A DNA stretch of 39,600 nucleotides, from the NCBI GenBank assembly GCA_003164335.1, contig PLTF01000111.1, positions 1 through 39,600 on the forward strand, given 5' to 3'. Source of the stretch: Fibrobacterota bacterium (lineage in GTDB: Bacteria; Fibrobacterota; Chitinivibrionia; Chitinivibrionales; Chitinispirillaceae). The position numbers were made by a program, and so were the translations under genes. The notes under the pieces are model-generated. The model worked only from the letters and a program-made list of their open reading frames with translations, ran no database searches and was not told the origin of the DNA. Of the stretch, positions 1 through 7,163 are shown piece after piece (position 1 is the first letter of the stretch; the number at the start of each line of letters is the position of its first letter).

Positions 1-42
1 GCAGGCGGTTCCCCCACCAAGGGCGTTGAATTTTTATCTATG

Positions 43-339
43 CTAGTGTCTTATCTCAAATCCAGCTTCAATCCCATCCAGCGGCATCTCAAAGCTCCGC
101 ACGTCGACAACATGGGAAATCGGCGTTCCCTTCGCAATCTCCCCTAAAAAGGTATCGACCGCCGACTCCGGGCCCTGGGCTTCGAGCTCGACATTGCCGC
201 CGGGCAGGTTGCAGACCCAGCCGGTAAGGCCGAACCGGGCGGCCTCGAAGCGGACGAAATAGCGGAACCCCACGCCCTGGACCCGTCCGCTGACCGTTGC
301 GCCGACTCGCTTATAGTTTTCGGATGATTGCCTCTTCAC
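43..339 (-). CDS. acyP: acylphosphatase
   Basis: Small cytosolic enzyme of 98 residues that hydrolyses acyl phosphates to carboxylate and phosphate. The amino-terminal region carries the family signature GRVQGVGFR, whose arginine binds the phosphate. The motif GWVCNLPGGNVE holds the conserved catalytic asparagine. The length matches the usual 90-100 residues. It is the last gene of a minus-strand run and lies 20 bases after the DUF2905 gene. Its cellular role in this operon is unclear, as for most bacterial acylphosphatases. The family assignment is firm. Confidence 0.95.
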   Translation of the reverse strand: MKRQSSENYKRVGATVSGRVQGVGFRYFVRFEAARFGLTGWVCNLPGGNVELEAQGPESAVDTFLGEIAKGTPISHVVDVRSFEMPLDGIEAGFEIRH

Positions 340-359
340 CGGATCCCCGCTCCCCCTGC

Positions 360-581
360 TCAGCGACGGGAAAAGAAATTCAGGATGATCGTCAGGAGAA
401 TGCTCAGGAGGATCGACGTTGCCACAGGAAGATAGATCCGGAAACGGCCGCGGCCGAACTCGAAATCGCCGGGCAGCCGGAAGAGCAGCTGGATCTTATC
501 CGCATAGACGAAGGCGACGCCGATGACGATGACGACCACACCCGCAAGAATGAGAAATCGCCCAGTTTCGGACCAGTTCAT
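360..581 (-). CDS. DUF2905 family small membrane protein
   Basis: This 73-residue protein has two hydrophobic segments, roughly residues 8-27 and 48-68. A short loop rich in Phe, Gly and Arg (RLPGDFEFGRGRFRIYLP) separates them. This pattern matches the DUF2905 family, which is often found beside ruvB. No function is known for the family. The gene starts 25 bases after ruvB and belongs to the same minus-strand run. It is probably an inner-membrane protein. Confidence 0.85.
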   Translation of the reverse strand: MNWSETGRFLILAGVVVIVIGVAFVYADKIQLLFRLPGDFEFGRGRFRIYLPVATSILLSILLTIILNFFSRR

Positions 582-606
582 AGAGAAGTCCTCTCGTCAA
601 TCGCTG

Positions 607-1674
607 TTAAGGTTCCGCCGGCCCGTCTTTGGCCGGACTTTCGAAGATGTCCTGCTGCAGCGGCAGGCGGCTCGGCGGCTTGAGCCCGAAGTACCGGTAG
701 GTCTTTGCCGTGACCTCGCGCCCGCGGGATGTCCGCTTGAGAAAGCCGGTCTGGATGAGAAAGGGCTCGTACACCTCTTCGATGGTGTCCGGCTCCTCCC
801 CTACCACGACCGCGATGGTATTGACGCCCACCGGCCCGCCGCCGTAGTGCTCGATGATGGCCGAAAGGATGCTGCGGTCCATTTCGTCAAGGCCATTCGG
901 GTCCACGCCGAGCATGTCGAGCGTCTGCTTGATAATCGGCATGGTTATCCGGCCGTCACCCTTGACTTCGGCGACATCCCGGCAGCGCCGGAGCAGCCGG
1001 TTGGCGATACGCGGCGTTCCGCGGGCGCGCCGGCCGAGTTCCGCGGCGGCTTCCCCGTCGCAGGGCACATCGAGGAGCGAGGCGGAGCGCATCACGATCT
1101 GCCGCAGTTCGTCGGCGGTATAGTAGCTCAGGCGGCAGATGTAGCCGAACCGCCCGTGGAGCGGCGAGGTAAGCATTCCCGCACGCGTGGTCGCCCCCAC
1201 GAGCGTAAAGGGTTTGAGCGTGAGGCGGATGGAGCGGGCGGCCGGTCCTTCACCGATCGAAATATCGAAGGCGAAGTCCTCCATCGCAGGGTAGAGCGAC
1301 TCCTCAACCACGCGGTTCAGGCGGTGGATCTCGTCGATGAAGAGAATCTCCCGTTCGGCAAGGTTGGTCAGGTTGCCCGCAAGGTCGCCCTTCTTTTCGA
1401 GCACCGGACCCGAGGTGGTGAGGATGTTGACGCCGAGCTCGTTGGCCAGGATGCGCGAGAGCGTGGTCTTGCCGAGTCCGGGCGGCCCGCAGAAGAGAAT
1501 GTGGTCGAGCGCCTCTCCCCGCCTGCGCGCAGCCTCGACGAAGATGCCGAGGTTCGCCTTGATCGACTCCTGGCCGATGAAGTCGGCGAAATGCTCGGGC
1601 CTGAGCGTCGCGTCGATGCGGTCGTCGTCCTCGCCGTGCAGCTTGCCGGATACGATGCGGTCGGATTCGTCCAT
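607..1674 (-). CDS. ruvB: Holliday junction branch migration helicase RuvB
   Basis: This is the AAA+ motor that drives branch migration of Holliday junctions together with RuvA. Visible motifs are the Walker A box GPPGLGKT, the Walker B box DEIHRL, a GATTRAG sensor segment and the arginine-rich [13 protein letters not shown] segment before the winged-helix DNA-binding domain. With the start chosen here the protein is 355 residues, close to the usual 330-350. This ATG overlaps the ruvA stop codon as TAATG. An in-frame ATG 30 bases upstream lies inside ruvA and is unlikely. The gene is translationally coupled to ruvA and ruvC. Confidence 0.97.
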   Translation of the reverse strand: MDESDRIVSGKLHGEDDDRIDATLRPEHFADFIGQESIKANLGIFVEAARRRGEALDHILFCGPPGLGKTTLSRILANELGVNILTTSGPVLEKKGDLAGNLTNLAEREILFIDEIHRLNRVVEESLYPAMEDFAFDISIGEGPAARSIRLTLKPFTLVGATTRAGMLTSPLHGRFGYICRLSYYTADELRQIVMRSASLLDVPCDGEAAAELGRRARGTPRIANRLLRRCRDVAEVKGDGRITMPIIKQTLDMLGVDPNGLDEMDRSILSAIIEHYGGGPVGVNTIAVVVGEEPDTIEEVYEPFLIQTGFLKRTSRGREVTAKTYRYFGLKPPSRLPLQQDIFESPAKDGPAEP

Positions 1675-2276
1675 TATATCACCTGTAATGCCTTGCGTAT
1701 CCACTCCTCAACCGGCATCTCCTTGTCGGGAGCGACCTGGCGGACGCACTCGATGGCCTTGAATACCTGTTTCTCATTGTACCCGAGCGACAGGAGCGCC
1801 TCGCACGCCTCGTTGCCCGCGCCCACCGGCCCGGTGGCGTGAATCCCGCCCGCCGCACTCCCCTCGAAGGGTCCGGCCCGAAGCTTCCCGCGCAGTTCGA
1901 GGATGAGCCGCTCCGCGGTTTTCGCCCCGACGCCGGGGATTTTCGTGAGCCGCGAGGGATCGCCGATTGCGAGACACTTGACGAGTTCTTCGGGCGAGAT
2001 TTTGGAGAGAATGGAGATGGCGGTCTTGGGGCCTATCGAACTGACGCCGATGAGCTGCCGGAAGATCTCCCGTTCCGCCTTGGTCAGGAACCCGTAGAGT
2101 TTCTGCATGTCCTCGCGCACGTAAAAGTGCGTGAAGAGCCGCGCCTCGGAGCCGACCGACGGCAGTTTCTCGTAGGTGGAAAGGGTGATGAGCAGTTCAT
2201 ACCCGACGCCGTTGGCGTCGATGGACGCGAGGGTCGGCTCTTTTTCAGCAACGATTCCCCGGATGAAATCGATCAT
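1674..2276 (-). CDS. ruvA: Holliday junction DNA-binding protein RuvA
   Basis: RuvA forms the tetramer that binds four-way junctions and loads RuvB. The 200-residue product begins MIDFIRGIV, typical of the oligonucleotide-binding domain. It contains the helix-hairpin-helix segments [14 protein letters not shown] and [14 protein letters not shown]. The carboxy-terminal ~50 residues ([20 protein letters not shown]) form the small domain that contacts RuvB. The start codon overlaps the ruvC stop as ATGA, and the stop overlaps the ruvB start as TAATG. Confidence 0.97.
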   Translation of the reverse strand: MIDFIRGIVAEKEPTLASIDANGVGYELLITLSTYEKLPSVGSEARLFTHFYVREDMQKLYGFLTKAEREIFRQLIGVSSIGPKTAISILSKISPEELVKCLAIGDPSRLTKIPGVGAKTAERLILELRGKLRAGPFEGSAAGGIHATGPVGAGNEACEALLSLGYNEKQVFKAIECVRQVAPDKEMPVEEWIRKALQVI

Positions 2277-2782
2277 GATGCCGCCTTACCCGCTGCGAGC
2301 GTCAGGGAACGCAAACCGCTGTGGTAAAAGTCGCACACCGCTACCCCGAGAGCGTCGAAGGCGTCGCTTGGCTTCCGGGTGGTCCCGAGCGACAGGATCA
2401 TGCGGATCATGTACTCGACCTGGGATTTTTCCGCGCCGCCGTTGCCGGTTATCGCCTTCTTGATCGCCCGCGGCGAGTATTCCGCAATGTCGGCCCCGGC
2501 CTTTGCAGCCGCGAGCATGAGCACCCCGCGCGCATGGCCTAAAAGCAGGGTTGTGTGGACATTCTTCGCGTAAAACGCCTGCTCGATGGCCACCCGTTCC
2601 GGCTTGTAGCGCGCGATATACCCTTCGATCCCGTCGTAGATGACCAGGAGCCTCTCCGCAAGGGGCGCATCGGGCCGGGTCGTTATGACCCCCCAGTCAA
2701 CCTGCGCGACCGCATTGTTGCGGGCTTCAATTACGCCGAAGCCCGTGACCGCCGTACCCGGATCGATGCCGAATATGATCAT
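2273..2782 (-). CDS. ruvC: Holliday junction resolvase RuvC
   Basis: This dimeric endonuclease cleaves Holliday junctions after RuvAB action. The 169-residue product starts MIIFGIDPGTAVTGFG, carrying the first catalytic aspartate (D7). The acidic VAIEQAFYAKN motif and the carboxy-terminal DAFDALGVAVCDFYH segment with further catalytic aspartates are also present. It overlaps ruvA by four bases (ATGA) and lies seven bases after yebC. The order yebC-ruvC-ruvA-ruvB is widespread in bacteria. Confidence 0.96.
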   Translation of the reverse strand: MIIFGIDPGTAVTGFGVIEARNNAVAQVDWGVITTRPDAPLAERLLVIYDGIEGYIARYKPERVAIEQAFYAKNVHTTLLLGHARGVLMLAAAKAGADIAEYSPRAIKKAITGNGGAEKSQVEYMIRMILSLGTTRKPSDAFDALGVAVCDFYHSGLRSLTLAAGKAAS

Positions 2783-2789
2783 GGCGAGG

Positions 2790-3542
2790 CTATTCCTTTT
2801 CCAGCTTCTCCATGGTTTCTTCGCTCATGTCGAAGTTGCTGTAGACATGCTGCGTGTCGTCGAGCTCGTCAAGCGCATCGAGCAGCCGCAGCACCTTGGC
2901 GGCATTGTCGCCCTCCACGGTCACCGGGTTGTCCGCGATCTTGCTGATTTCGGCCGACGTCGGCTTCAGGTTCGCTTTTTCGAGCGTTTTGCGCACGGTT
3001 TCGAATGCTTCGAACGCCGTGGTTATTTCGAACTCGTCCTCCTGGAGCGCCATGTCTTCGGCCCCGGCTTCGAGCGCGAGCTCCATGAGCGCATCTTCGG
3101 GCATGGCATCCTTCGGGATGCGGATGATGCCCTTGGACTTGAACATCCACGCGACCGAGTTGGTCTGGCCGAGATTGCCGCCGTGCTTGGTGAGCGCGTG
3201 ACGCACCTCCGAAACGGTCCGGTTGCGATTGTCGGTCAGGCATTCGACGACGACCGCGATACCGCCCGGTCCGTACCCTTCGAAGGTGATTTCCTCATAG
3301 TTAACGCCTTCGAGCTGGCCGGTTCCCTTCTGGATTGCGCTCTCTATATTCTTACCCGGCATGTTGGCCGTGCGCGCGCCCTGGATCGCCGAGCGCAGGC
3401 GGGGGTTGGACTCTATGTCGCCGCCGCCGATACGCGCCGCGACGGTGATTTCCCTGATGAATTTATTGAAAAGCTTGCCGCGTGCGGCATCCGTCTTTCC
3501 CTTGGAACGCTTGATTGTTGCCCATTTGGAATGTCCCGACAT
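2790..3542 (-). CDS. yebC: YebC/PmpR family DNA-binding or translation-associated protein
   Basis: This is a 250-residue member of the YebC/PmpR family. The conserved amino terminus MSGHSKWATIKRSKGKTDAARGKLFNK fixes the start. A further in-frame ATG 48 bases upstream would add an unconserved leader. Other family segments are GGGDIESNPRLRSAI and GYGPGGIAVVVECLTDNRNRT. Family members have been described as transcriptional regulators and, more recently, as translation factors that relieve ribosome stalling. The sequence alone does not decide between these roles. It leads the yebC-ruvCAB group. Confidence 0.94.
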   Translation of the reverse strand: MSGHSKWATIKRSKGKTDAARGKLFNKFIREITVAARIGGGDIESNPRLRSAIQGARTANMPGKNIESAIQKGTGQLEGVNYEEITFEGYGPGGIAVVVECLTDNRNRTVSEVRHALTKHGGNLGQTNSVAWMFKSKGIIRIPKDAMPEDALMELALEAGAEDMALQEDEFEITTAFEAFETVRKTLEKANLKPTSAEISKIADNPVTVEGDNAAKVLRLLDALDELDDTQHVYSNFDMSEETMEKLEKE

Positions 3543-3561
3543 GCAAACCTCACTTTCGGAT

Positions 3562-3723
3562 TTAGCAGTATTGCGGTATCGCCCCGCCATGGGGGCGCCG
3601 GCGCGTCGTTGCGTTCAAGCCGCAACGGTCAATATGGAAGGCCCGCTGCGGCGGTAAGGGGACGTCCGGAGGGTGATACCGTACCCCCAGGGCGATACCC
3701 GCCTCGTCCCACTGGTTTTTCAT
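3562..3723 (-). CDS. possible small protein between murI and yebC
   Basis: This 53-codon open frame begins MKNQWDEAGIALGVRYHPP. Its ATG overlaps the murI stop as ATGA, the same junction used by many genes in this operon. No clear Shine-Dalgarno sequence precedes it and no family is recognised. The carboxy-terminal half is rich in Arg and Pro and lies over an inverted repeat (3607-3627). It may be a real coupled small gene or simply open intergenic sequence. Confidence 0.25.
   Translation of the reverse strand: MKNQWDEAGIALGVRYHPPDVPLPPQRAFHIDRCGLNATTRRRPHGGAIPQYC
3607..3627. repeat. 7-bp inverted repeat in the murI-yebC spacer
   Basis: CGTTGCG and its reverse complement CGCAACG are separated by seven bases. 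The dyad could be an operator or a small hairpin upstream of yebC. No T-tract follows on either strand, so it is not an intrinsic terminator. Confidence 0.4.
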
Positions 3724-4571
3724 GCGGCTGCCGGAACGGTAGAACATGGTTTTGTCAGCTTCTCCAGGGAGATCTGTTCGATGGATGGTATCTCGGCGCC
3801 GAGAAAGAGGGAAGCAAGATCCTTGAAATGCGGCGTATAATCGGTCACGAGAAACCGGCTCTCGGAAAACCCGCCGGTTTTGCCCGCCGCAAGACCGTTA
3901 AGCGACTTCAGAATTTCGAATACCTCACGGGCAGTCCAGAGAGCGCTGTCAAGAAGCTGCGTCCGCGTTCCCACCATCTCCTGGATTGTCTGCATGAGGA
4001 GCGGATAATGGGTGCATCCGAGGATAATGCAGTCAACGCCGGAATCGAGAACCTCGGCGAGATAGTACTGGACGGCATGGCGGGTGATCTCGTGGTCGAG
4101 CAGCCCCTCTTCGACCAGCGGCACGAAGAGCGGGCATGCCTTGCCGTACACTTTGATGGCGGCATCGAAGCCCTGGATCGCACGCGTATAGGCGCCGGCA
4201 CGGATGGTCGCCGCGGTTCCGATGACGCCGACCTTGCGCACCGCGGTCCGGCGGGCTGCGGCACGGCTCCCGGGAATCACGACCCCGATGACCGGAACGT
4301 CCTTGCAGCTTGCTGCGATGAGGTCGAGCGCAACGGCTGAAACCGTATTGCAGGCAACCACGAGAAGCTTGACATCATAATCGGTCAGAAGCCGCGCATC
4401 CTGGATGCCGAAGGTCTTGATGGTTTCCTCAGACCTCCCGCCGTACGGGCATCGCGCGGTATCGCCGAGGTATATAATTTTCTCCCCGGGCATGAGCCTG
4501 AAAATCTCCCGGGCCACGGTAAGGCCGCCGAGCCCGGAATCAAAAACGCCGATAGGACGAGAATCGCTCAT
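3720..4571 (-). CDS. murI: glutamate racemase
   Basis: MurI converts L-glutamate to D-glutamate for the peptidoglycan stem peptide. The 283-residue protein shows the family motifs GVFDSGLGGLTVAR near the amino terminus, DTARCPYG, VACNTVSA with the first catalytic cysteine (C74), and LGCTHYPLL with the second. The start codon overlaps the end of the amidase gene as ATGA. It sits between the amidase and yebC genes, so this operon mixes cell-wall and DNA-repair functions. Confidence 0.96.
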   Translation of the reverse strand: MSDSRPIGVFDSGLGGLTVAREIFRLMPGEKIIYLGDTARCPYGGRSEETIKTFGIQDARLLTDYDVKLLVVACNTVSAVALDLIAASCKDVPVIGVVIPGSRAAARRTAVRKVGVIGTAATIRAGAYTRAIQGFDAAIKVYGKACPLFVPLVEEGLLDHEITRHAVQYYLAEVLDSGVDCIILGCTHYPLLMQTIQEMVGTRTQLLDSALWTAREVFEILKSLNGLAAGKTGGFSESRFLVTDYTPHFKDLASLFLGAEIPSIEQISLEKLTKPCSTVPAAA

Positions 4572-5767
4572 AATCCTTTTTCATATTTCTTTTTAAAGTT
4601 AAGTATCGCGCCGCAGATAGCCTCAGCCATCGTCCGCTGGAACGGCCGCTCGGTCAGATGATTCTCATCGGACGAATTGGTGACGAATCCGGTTTCAATG
4701 AGGACCGACGGCATGTAGGCGCCGTTGAGCACCCAGAAATTAGCCTGCCCGATCCCCTCCTGCAGGCGGCCGATCTTCCTGCACAGCCGGGCTTCGAACT
4801 GCCGGTCAAGCAAAATGCTGAGCTCCTGGCTCTCGCGAAGGTATTCATTCCCGGCCAGGTCGGTAAGCACATCATGCAATTCCCCGCCGCGGCGGGGACC
4901 TTCGAGCTCGACCACCGCATTTTCGCGCATGGCCACCAGCTTGTCGGCCTCATTTTTCGCCTCGGAGAGAAAATAAACTTTATACCCTTTCGCCGCATCT
5001 TTATTTTTTTGCGAACCCGGCATGGCATTGGCGTGGATGCTGATGAAGAGATCGGCCTTCAACCGGTTTGCCATTCTGGTCCGCTCCCTGAGCCCGACGA
5101 ATTCGTCGCTGTCCCGTGTCAGATAAACCTTGAGGTTTCCATTTTTATTGAGGATATCCCGGACCAGAAGCGCGATCGAAAGGGTGATGTCCTTTTCCCT
5201 GACCCCTCCGGGACCAAGCGCACCCGGATCGAAGCCGCCATGCCCGGCGTCGATGACCAGGGTACGGATCGAGCCGGTTACCGCGCCTTCAGGCGACAGC
5301 GCCGCCGAGCCGGTCCGCGGGGAAGGGGTCGCCAATGCCGGTTCGATGGTTTCCACGGTCAAACTTTGCGCCCCATCGAAGGTAAGAGTATACCCCTGGA
5401 TGGTCCGGCCGATTTCAAGGAGCACCGACAGCGGCAGGTACAGGGTCGGCCCTCTCCGCACCGGGGTCTGCCTGAGCGCAACCACCAAACTATCGCGAAA
5501 AAAATAGGAGATATCCTGGAGGAATACGAACCGCTTGCTGCCGCGCATGCAGGTGAGCTTGCGACTTCCGGAATCCCACTGCCAGGTAAAGCCGAGCAGC
5601 TCGAAATATGCCGGCACCGCGGCATACCGTTCCTCGTCTACCGTGGCTGCCGGAAGCGAAATTATTGTGCCTGAAGGCATCTCATGCACCGTAATATCGC
5701 CCGAACCGGTTCCCGCCGACAGAGCGGTCGCCATCCCTGCGACAAGCAACACCAGGAGCGCGTTCAT
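4568..5767 (-). CDS. secreted N-acetylmuramoyl-L-alanine amidase (Amidase_3)
   Basis: This is a periplasmic zinc amidase that cuts the bond between N-acetylmuramic acid and L-alanine in peptidoglycan. Residues 1-18 form a signal peptide. Residues ~28-140 resemble an amino-terminal beta-rich domain of the copper-amine-oxidase-N type. The Amidase_3 domain covers ~168-399. Its zinc ligands and catalytic residues appear as DAGHGG (H176), REKD (E191), SIHAN and LIETGF. The start at 5767 overlaps the smpB stop as ATGA and places the signal peptide at the very amino terminus. An upstream in-frame ATG would lie inside smpB. It is related to AmiC-type division amidases. Confidence 0.92.
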   Translation of the reverse strand: MNALLVLLVAGMATALSAGTGSGDITVHEMPSGTIISLPAATVDEERYAAVPAYFELLGFTWQWDSGSRKLTCMRGSKRFVFLQDISYFFRDSLVVALRQTPVRRGPTLYLPLSVLLEIGRTIQGYTLTFDGAQSLTVETIEPALATPSPRTGSAALSPEGAVTGSIRTLVIDAGHGGFDPGALGPGGVREKDITLSIALLVRDILNKNGNLKVYLTRDSDEFVGLRERTRMANRLKADLFISIHANAMPGSQKNKDAAKGYKVYFLSEAKNEADKLVAMRENAVVELEGPRRGGELHDVLTDLAGNEYLRESQELSILLDRQFEARLCRKIGRLQEGIGQANFWVLNGAYMPSVLIETGFVTNSSDENHLTERPFQRTMAEAICGAILNFKKKYEKGL

Positions 5768-6219
5768 CCCCGGTTTCGAAGATTCCTTAACTGGGCAAGA
5801 CTGCGCTTCGACTCTTCCGCGGCGGCCTTTTCCCGCTTGTCGTATTTCTTCAGGCCGCGACAGAGTCCCAGCTCGATTTTCACCCACTGGTTTTCCTTGA
5901 AATAGAGCGAAAGCGGAATGAGCGTCAGCTTTTTTCGATGCACTTCGGAAGCCAGACGGATAATCTCTTTCCGGTGCAGCAGGAGCCGCCGCTTTCGCAG
6001 CGGGTCCGGCGCATACATCCCCTGCCGGACATACGGAGAAATATGCAGGTTATTGATGAATATCTCTCCTCCCATGCACTGGGCAAAGGCCTCGGTAATA
6101 TTGATCTTTCCCGACCGGATCGACTTTACCTCCGCGCCGGTAAGGCTGATGCCGGATTCGAGACGTTCAAGGATCTCGTAGTCATGATAAGCCTTACGGT
6201 TGTTCGCTACAATTTTCAT
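5764..6219 (-). CDS. smpB: SsrA-binding protein SmpB
   Basis: SmpB binds tmRNA and delivers it to stalled ribosomes for trans-translation. The 151-residue product has the typical start KIVANNRKAYHDYEI, the segment SLTGAEVKSIRSGKINI and the basic carboxy-terminal tail GLKKYDKREK that enters the decoding site. No strong Shine-Dalgarno sequence is visible at close spacing. It appears to be the first gene of the minus-strand run that leads to acyP. No tmRNA gene was recognised nearby. Confidence 0.96.
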   Translation of the reverse strand: MKIVANNRKAYHDYEILERLESGISLTGAEVKSIRSGKINITEAFAQCMGGEIFINNLHISPYVRQGMYAPDPLRKRRLLLHRKEIIRLASEVHRKKLTLIPLSLYFKENQWVKIELGLCRGLKKYDKREKAAAEESKRSLAQLRNLRNRG

Positions 6220-6514
6220 CGATGCAAAAAATACCCTCTGCTCATGGCATGGGCAATGGGGGGATGGTCCCTTCAGGAACTATGGCTCAGGCAGCATCTT
6301 CGATTTGATCGCCCGAAGCGGGAGCCTTTCTGCCGGAGAAGCCAATAATAACGGAAAGGCTTTCCACCACGACCCACGGCGCCACGAGCTCAATTCCATA
6401 ATAGCCCGTTGCATCGGTAGAATCATTAACGACCGGAGCAGTCCCCCATTTTATTATATTCTAACCGAAATGTGGTTTAAAGGATTTGATTTATACAGGG
6501 GGGAGGAACACCGC
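6220..6514. other. divergent spacer between smpB and the HIT gene
   Basis: About 295 bases separate two divergently transcribed genes and must hold both promoters. No convincing -35/-10 pair was found on either strand. On the minus strand one frame stays open from just after a TAG near 6466 to a TGA at 6287-6289 without any ATG. Its translation looks protein-like and is discussed in the findings. Confidence 0.5.
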
Positions 6515-6859
6515 ATGCCCGAGTGCATCTTCTGCAAAATCATTGCAAAACAAATTGCCGTATCGCCGGTTTACGAAAATGACGATGTTCTGGTAATCCG
6601 TGACAACAATCCCCAGGCCCCGGTGCACCTCCTGGCGATGCCCAAAAAACATTATGCCGCTATCCATGAGGTGCCCGCCGCCGAGGCGTCGCTGTTTTCC
6701 GACCTGTTCGCCGGAATCGGCAAGGCGGTTGAACAGGAAGACCTGAGCCGGCACGGTTACCGGCTCGTGGTCAATTCCGGCGAAAAAGCAGGTCAATCAG
6801 TGCCGCACCTCCATGTGCACATTCTTAGTGGCCGCCCGCTTCACTGGCCTCCCGGCTGA
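6515..6859 (+). CDS. HIT family (HINT-like) nucleotide-binding protein
   Basis: This is a 114-residue protein of the histidine triad superfamily, which hydrolyses nucleoside phosphoramidates or related adenylated compounds. It begins MPECIFCKIIAK, and the triad motif HLHVH is near residues 99-103. The phosphate-binding segment VNSGEKAGQSVPHLHVH is complete. The start is chosen by the strong GGAGGA at 6502-6507 and by the family amino terminus. The same frame remains open upstream, but that sequence shows no conservation signal. The 3' end overlaps the end of the convergent gene by 63 bases. Confidence 0.93.
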   Translation: MPECIFCKIIAKQIAVSPVYENDDVLVIRDNNPQAPVHLLAMPKKHYAAIHEVPAAEASLFSDLFAGIGKAVEQEDLSRHGYRLVVNSGEKAGQSVPHLHVHILSGRPLHWPPG

Positions 6860-7090
6860 ACGGCCCTGGTGTTTAGTCCCTCCGGAAGGTTTCCCTGGGG
6901 GCGTTTTTCGGCCGGGAGGGATTTTTGCAATGACCACATGCGTACTGTTGTCCGCGCTGTTGTACCAGAATACCATCCGTCCGCTCGCCCGTGTAAAACT
7001 CCTGTCGAAGCTCTTTCTCGAATCGCACGGAACAATGGTGGTATGTCGCCGGATCGCTTTCCGGATCATCTGCTCTTCAAGTTTTCCCAT
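6797..7090 (-). CDS. small basic hypothetical protein downstream of ftsZ
   Basis: This 97-residue protein begins MGKLEEQMIRKAIRRHTTIV. A compact amino-terminal half (to about residue 57) ends in FWYNSADNSTHVVIAKI. A Lys/Arg/Gly/Pro-rich tail (PPGRKTPPGKPSGG and on) looks disordered and nucleic-acid-binding. The start is fixed by an AAAGGAG at 7101-7107, ten bases upstream. No family is recognised. It lies 73 bases after ftsZ on the same strand, behind a strong hairpin. Its last 63 bases overlap the convergent HIT gene. Confidence 0.7.
   Translation of the reverse strand: MGKLEEQMIRKAIRRHTTIVPCDSRKSFDRSFTRASGRMVFWYNSADNSTHVVIAKIPPGRKTPPGKPSGGTKHQGRSAGRPVKRAATKNVHMEVRH
6877..6926 (+). terminator. 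probable rho-independent terminator of the HIT gene
   Basis: The stem TCCCTCCGG pairs with CCGGGAGGGA (one bulged G) across a ~26-base loop and is followed by TTTTT, starting 17 bases after the HIT stop codon. The structure lies inside the coding sequence of the antisense small gene. The long loop lowers confidence. Confidence 0.5.
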
Positions 7091-7102
7091 TGCAACCCCC
7101 CT

Positions 7103-7116
7103 CCTTTGTGCAAAGG
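7103..7116. promoter_or_regulatory. palindrome overlapping the ribosome binding site of the small gene
   Basis: The sequence is CCTTTG-TG-CAAAGG. On the minus strand its right arm forms part of the AAAGGAG ribosome binding site at 7101-7107. It could be a protein-binding site or a small hairpin that limits translation. Confidence 0.35.
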
Positions 7117-7123
7117 TTCCACT

Positions 7124-7150
7124 ATCGGGATGCGCGCTGCGCACCCCGAT
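7124..7150. repeat. 12-bp stem hairpin between ftsZ and the small gene
   Basis: ATCGGGATGCGC pairs with GCGCACCCCGAT around a three-base loop. All positions pair if one G-U wobble is allowed. No T-tract follows on either strand, so it is not a classical terminator. It starts about 14 bases after the ftsZ stop codon and could protect the ftsZ 3' end or attenuate downstream transcription. Confidence 0.7.
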
Positions 7151-7163
7151 TCACCGATTAACC

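Noticed and set aside
523-1842. Long plus-strand open frame opposite ruvB
   Set aside because: It lies antisense to a fully conserved ruvB and ruvA and shows low-complexity Arg/Glu-rich composition from GC bias.
2640-4340. 566-codon plus-strand open frame across yebC and murI
   Set aside because: It runs antisense through two conserved genes and their spacer and has no recognisable protein features.
6220-6514. Possible tmRNA gene near smpB
   Set aside because: No tag-peptide frame, CCA-type 3' end or tRNA-like domain could be found in the spacer.
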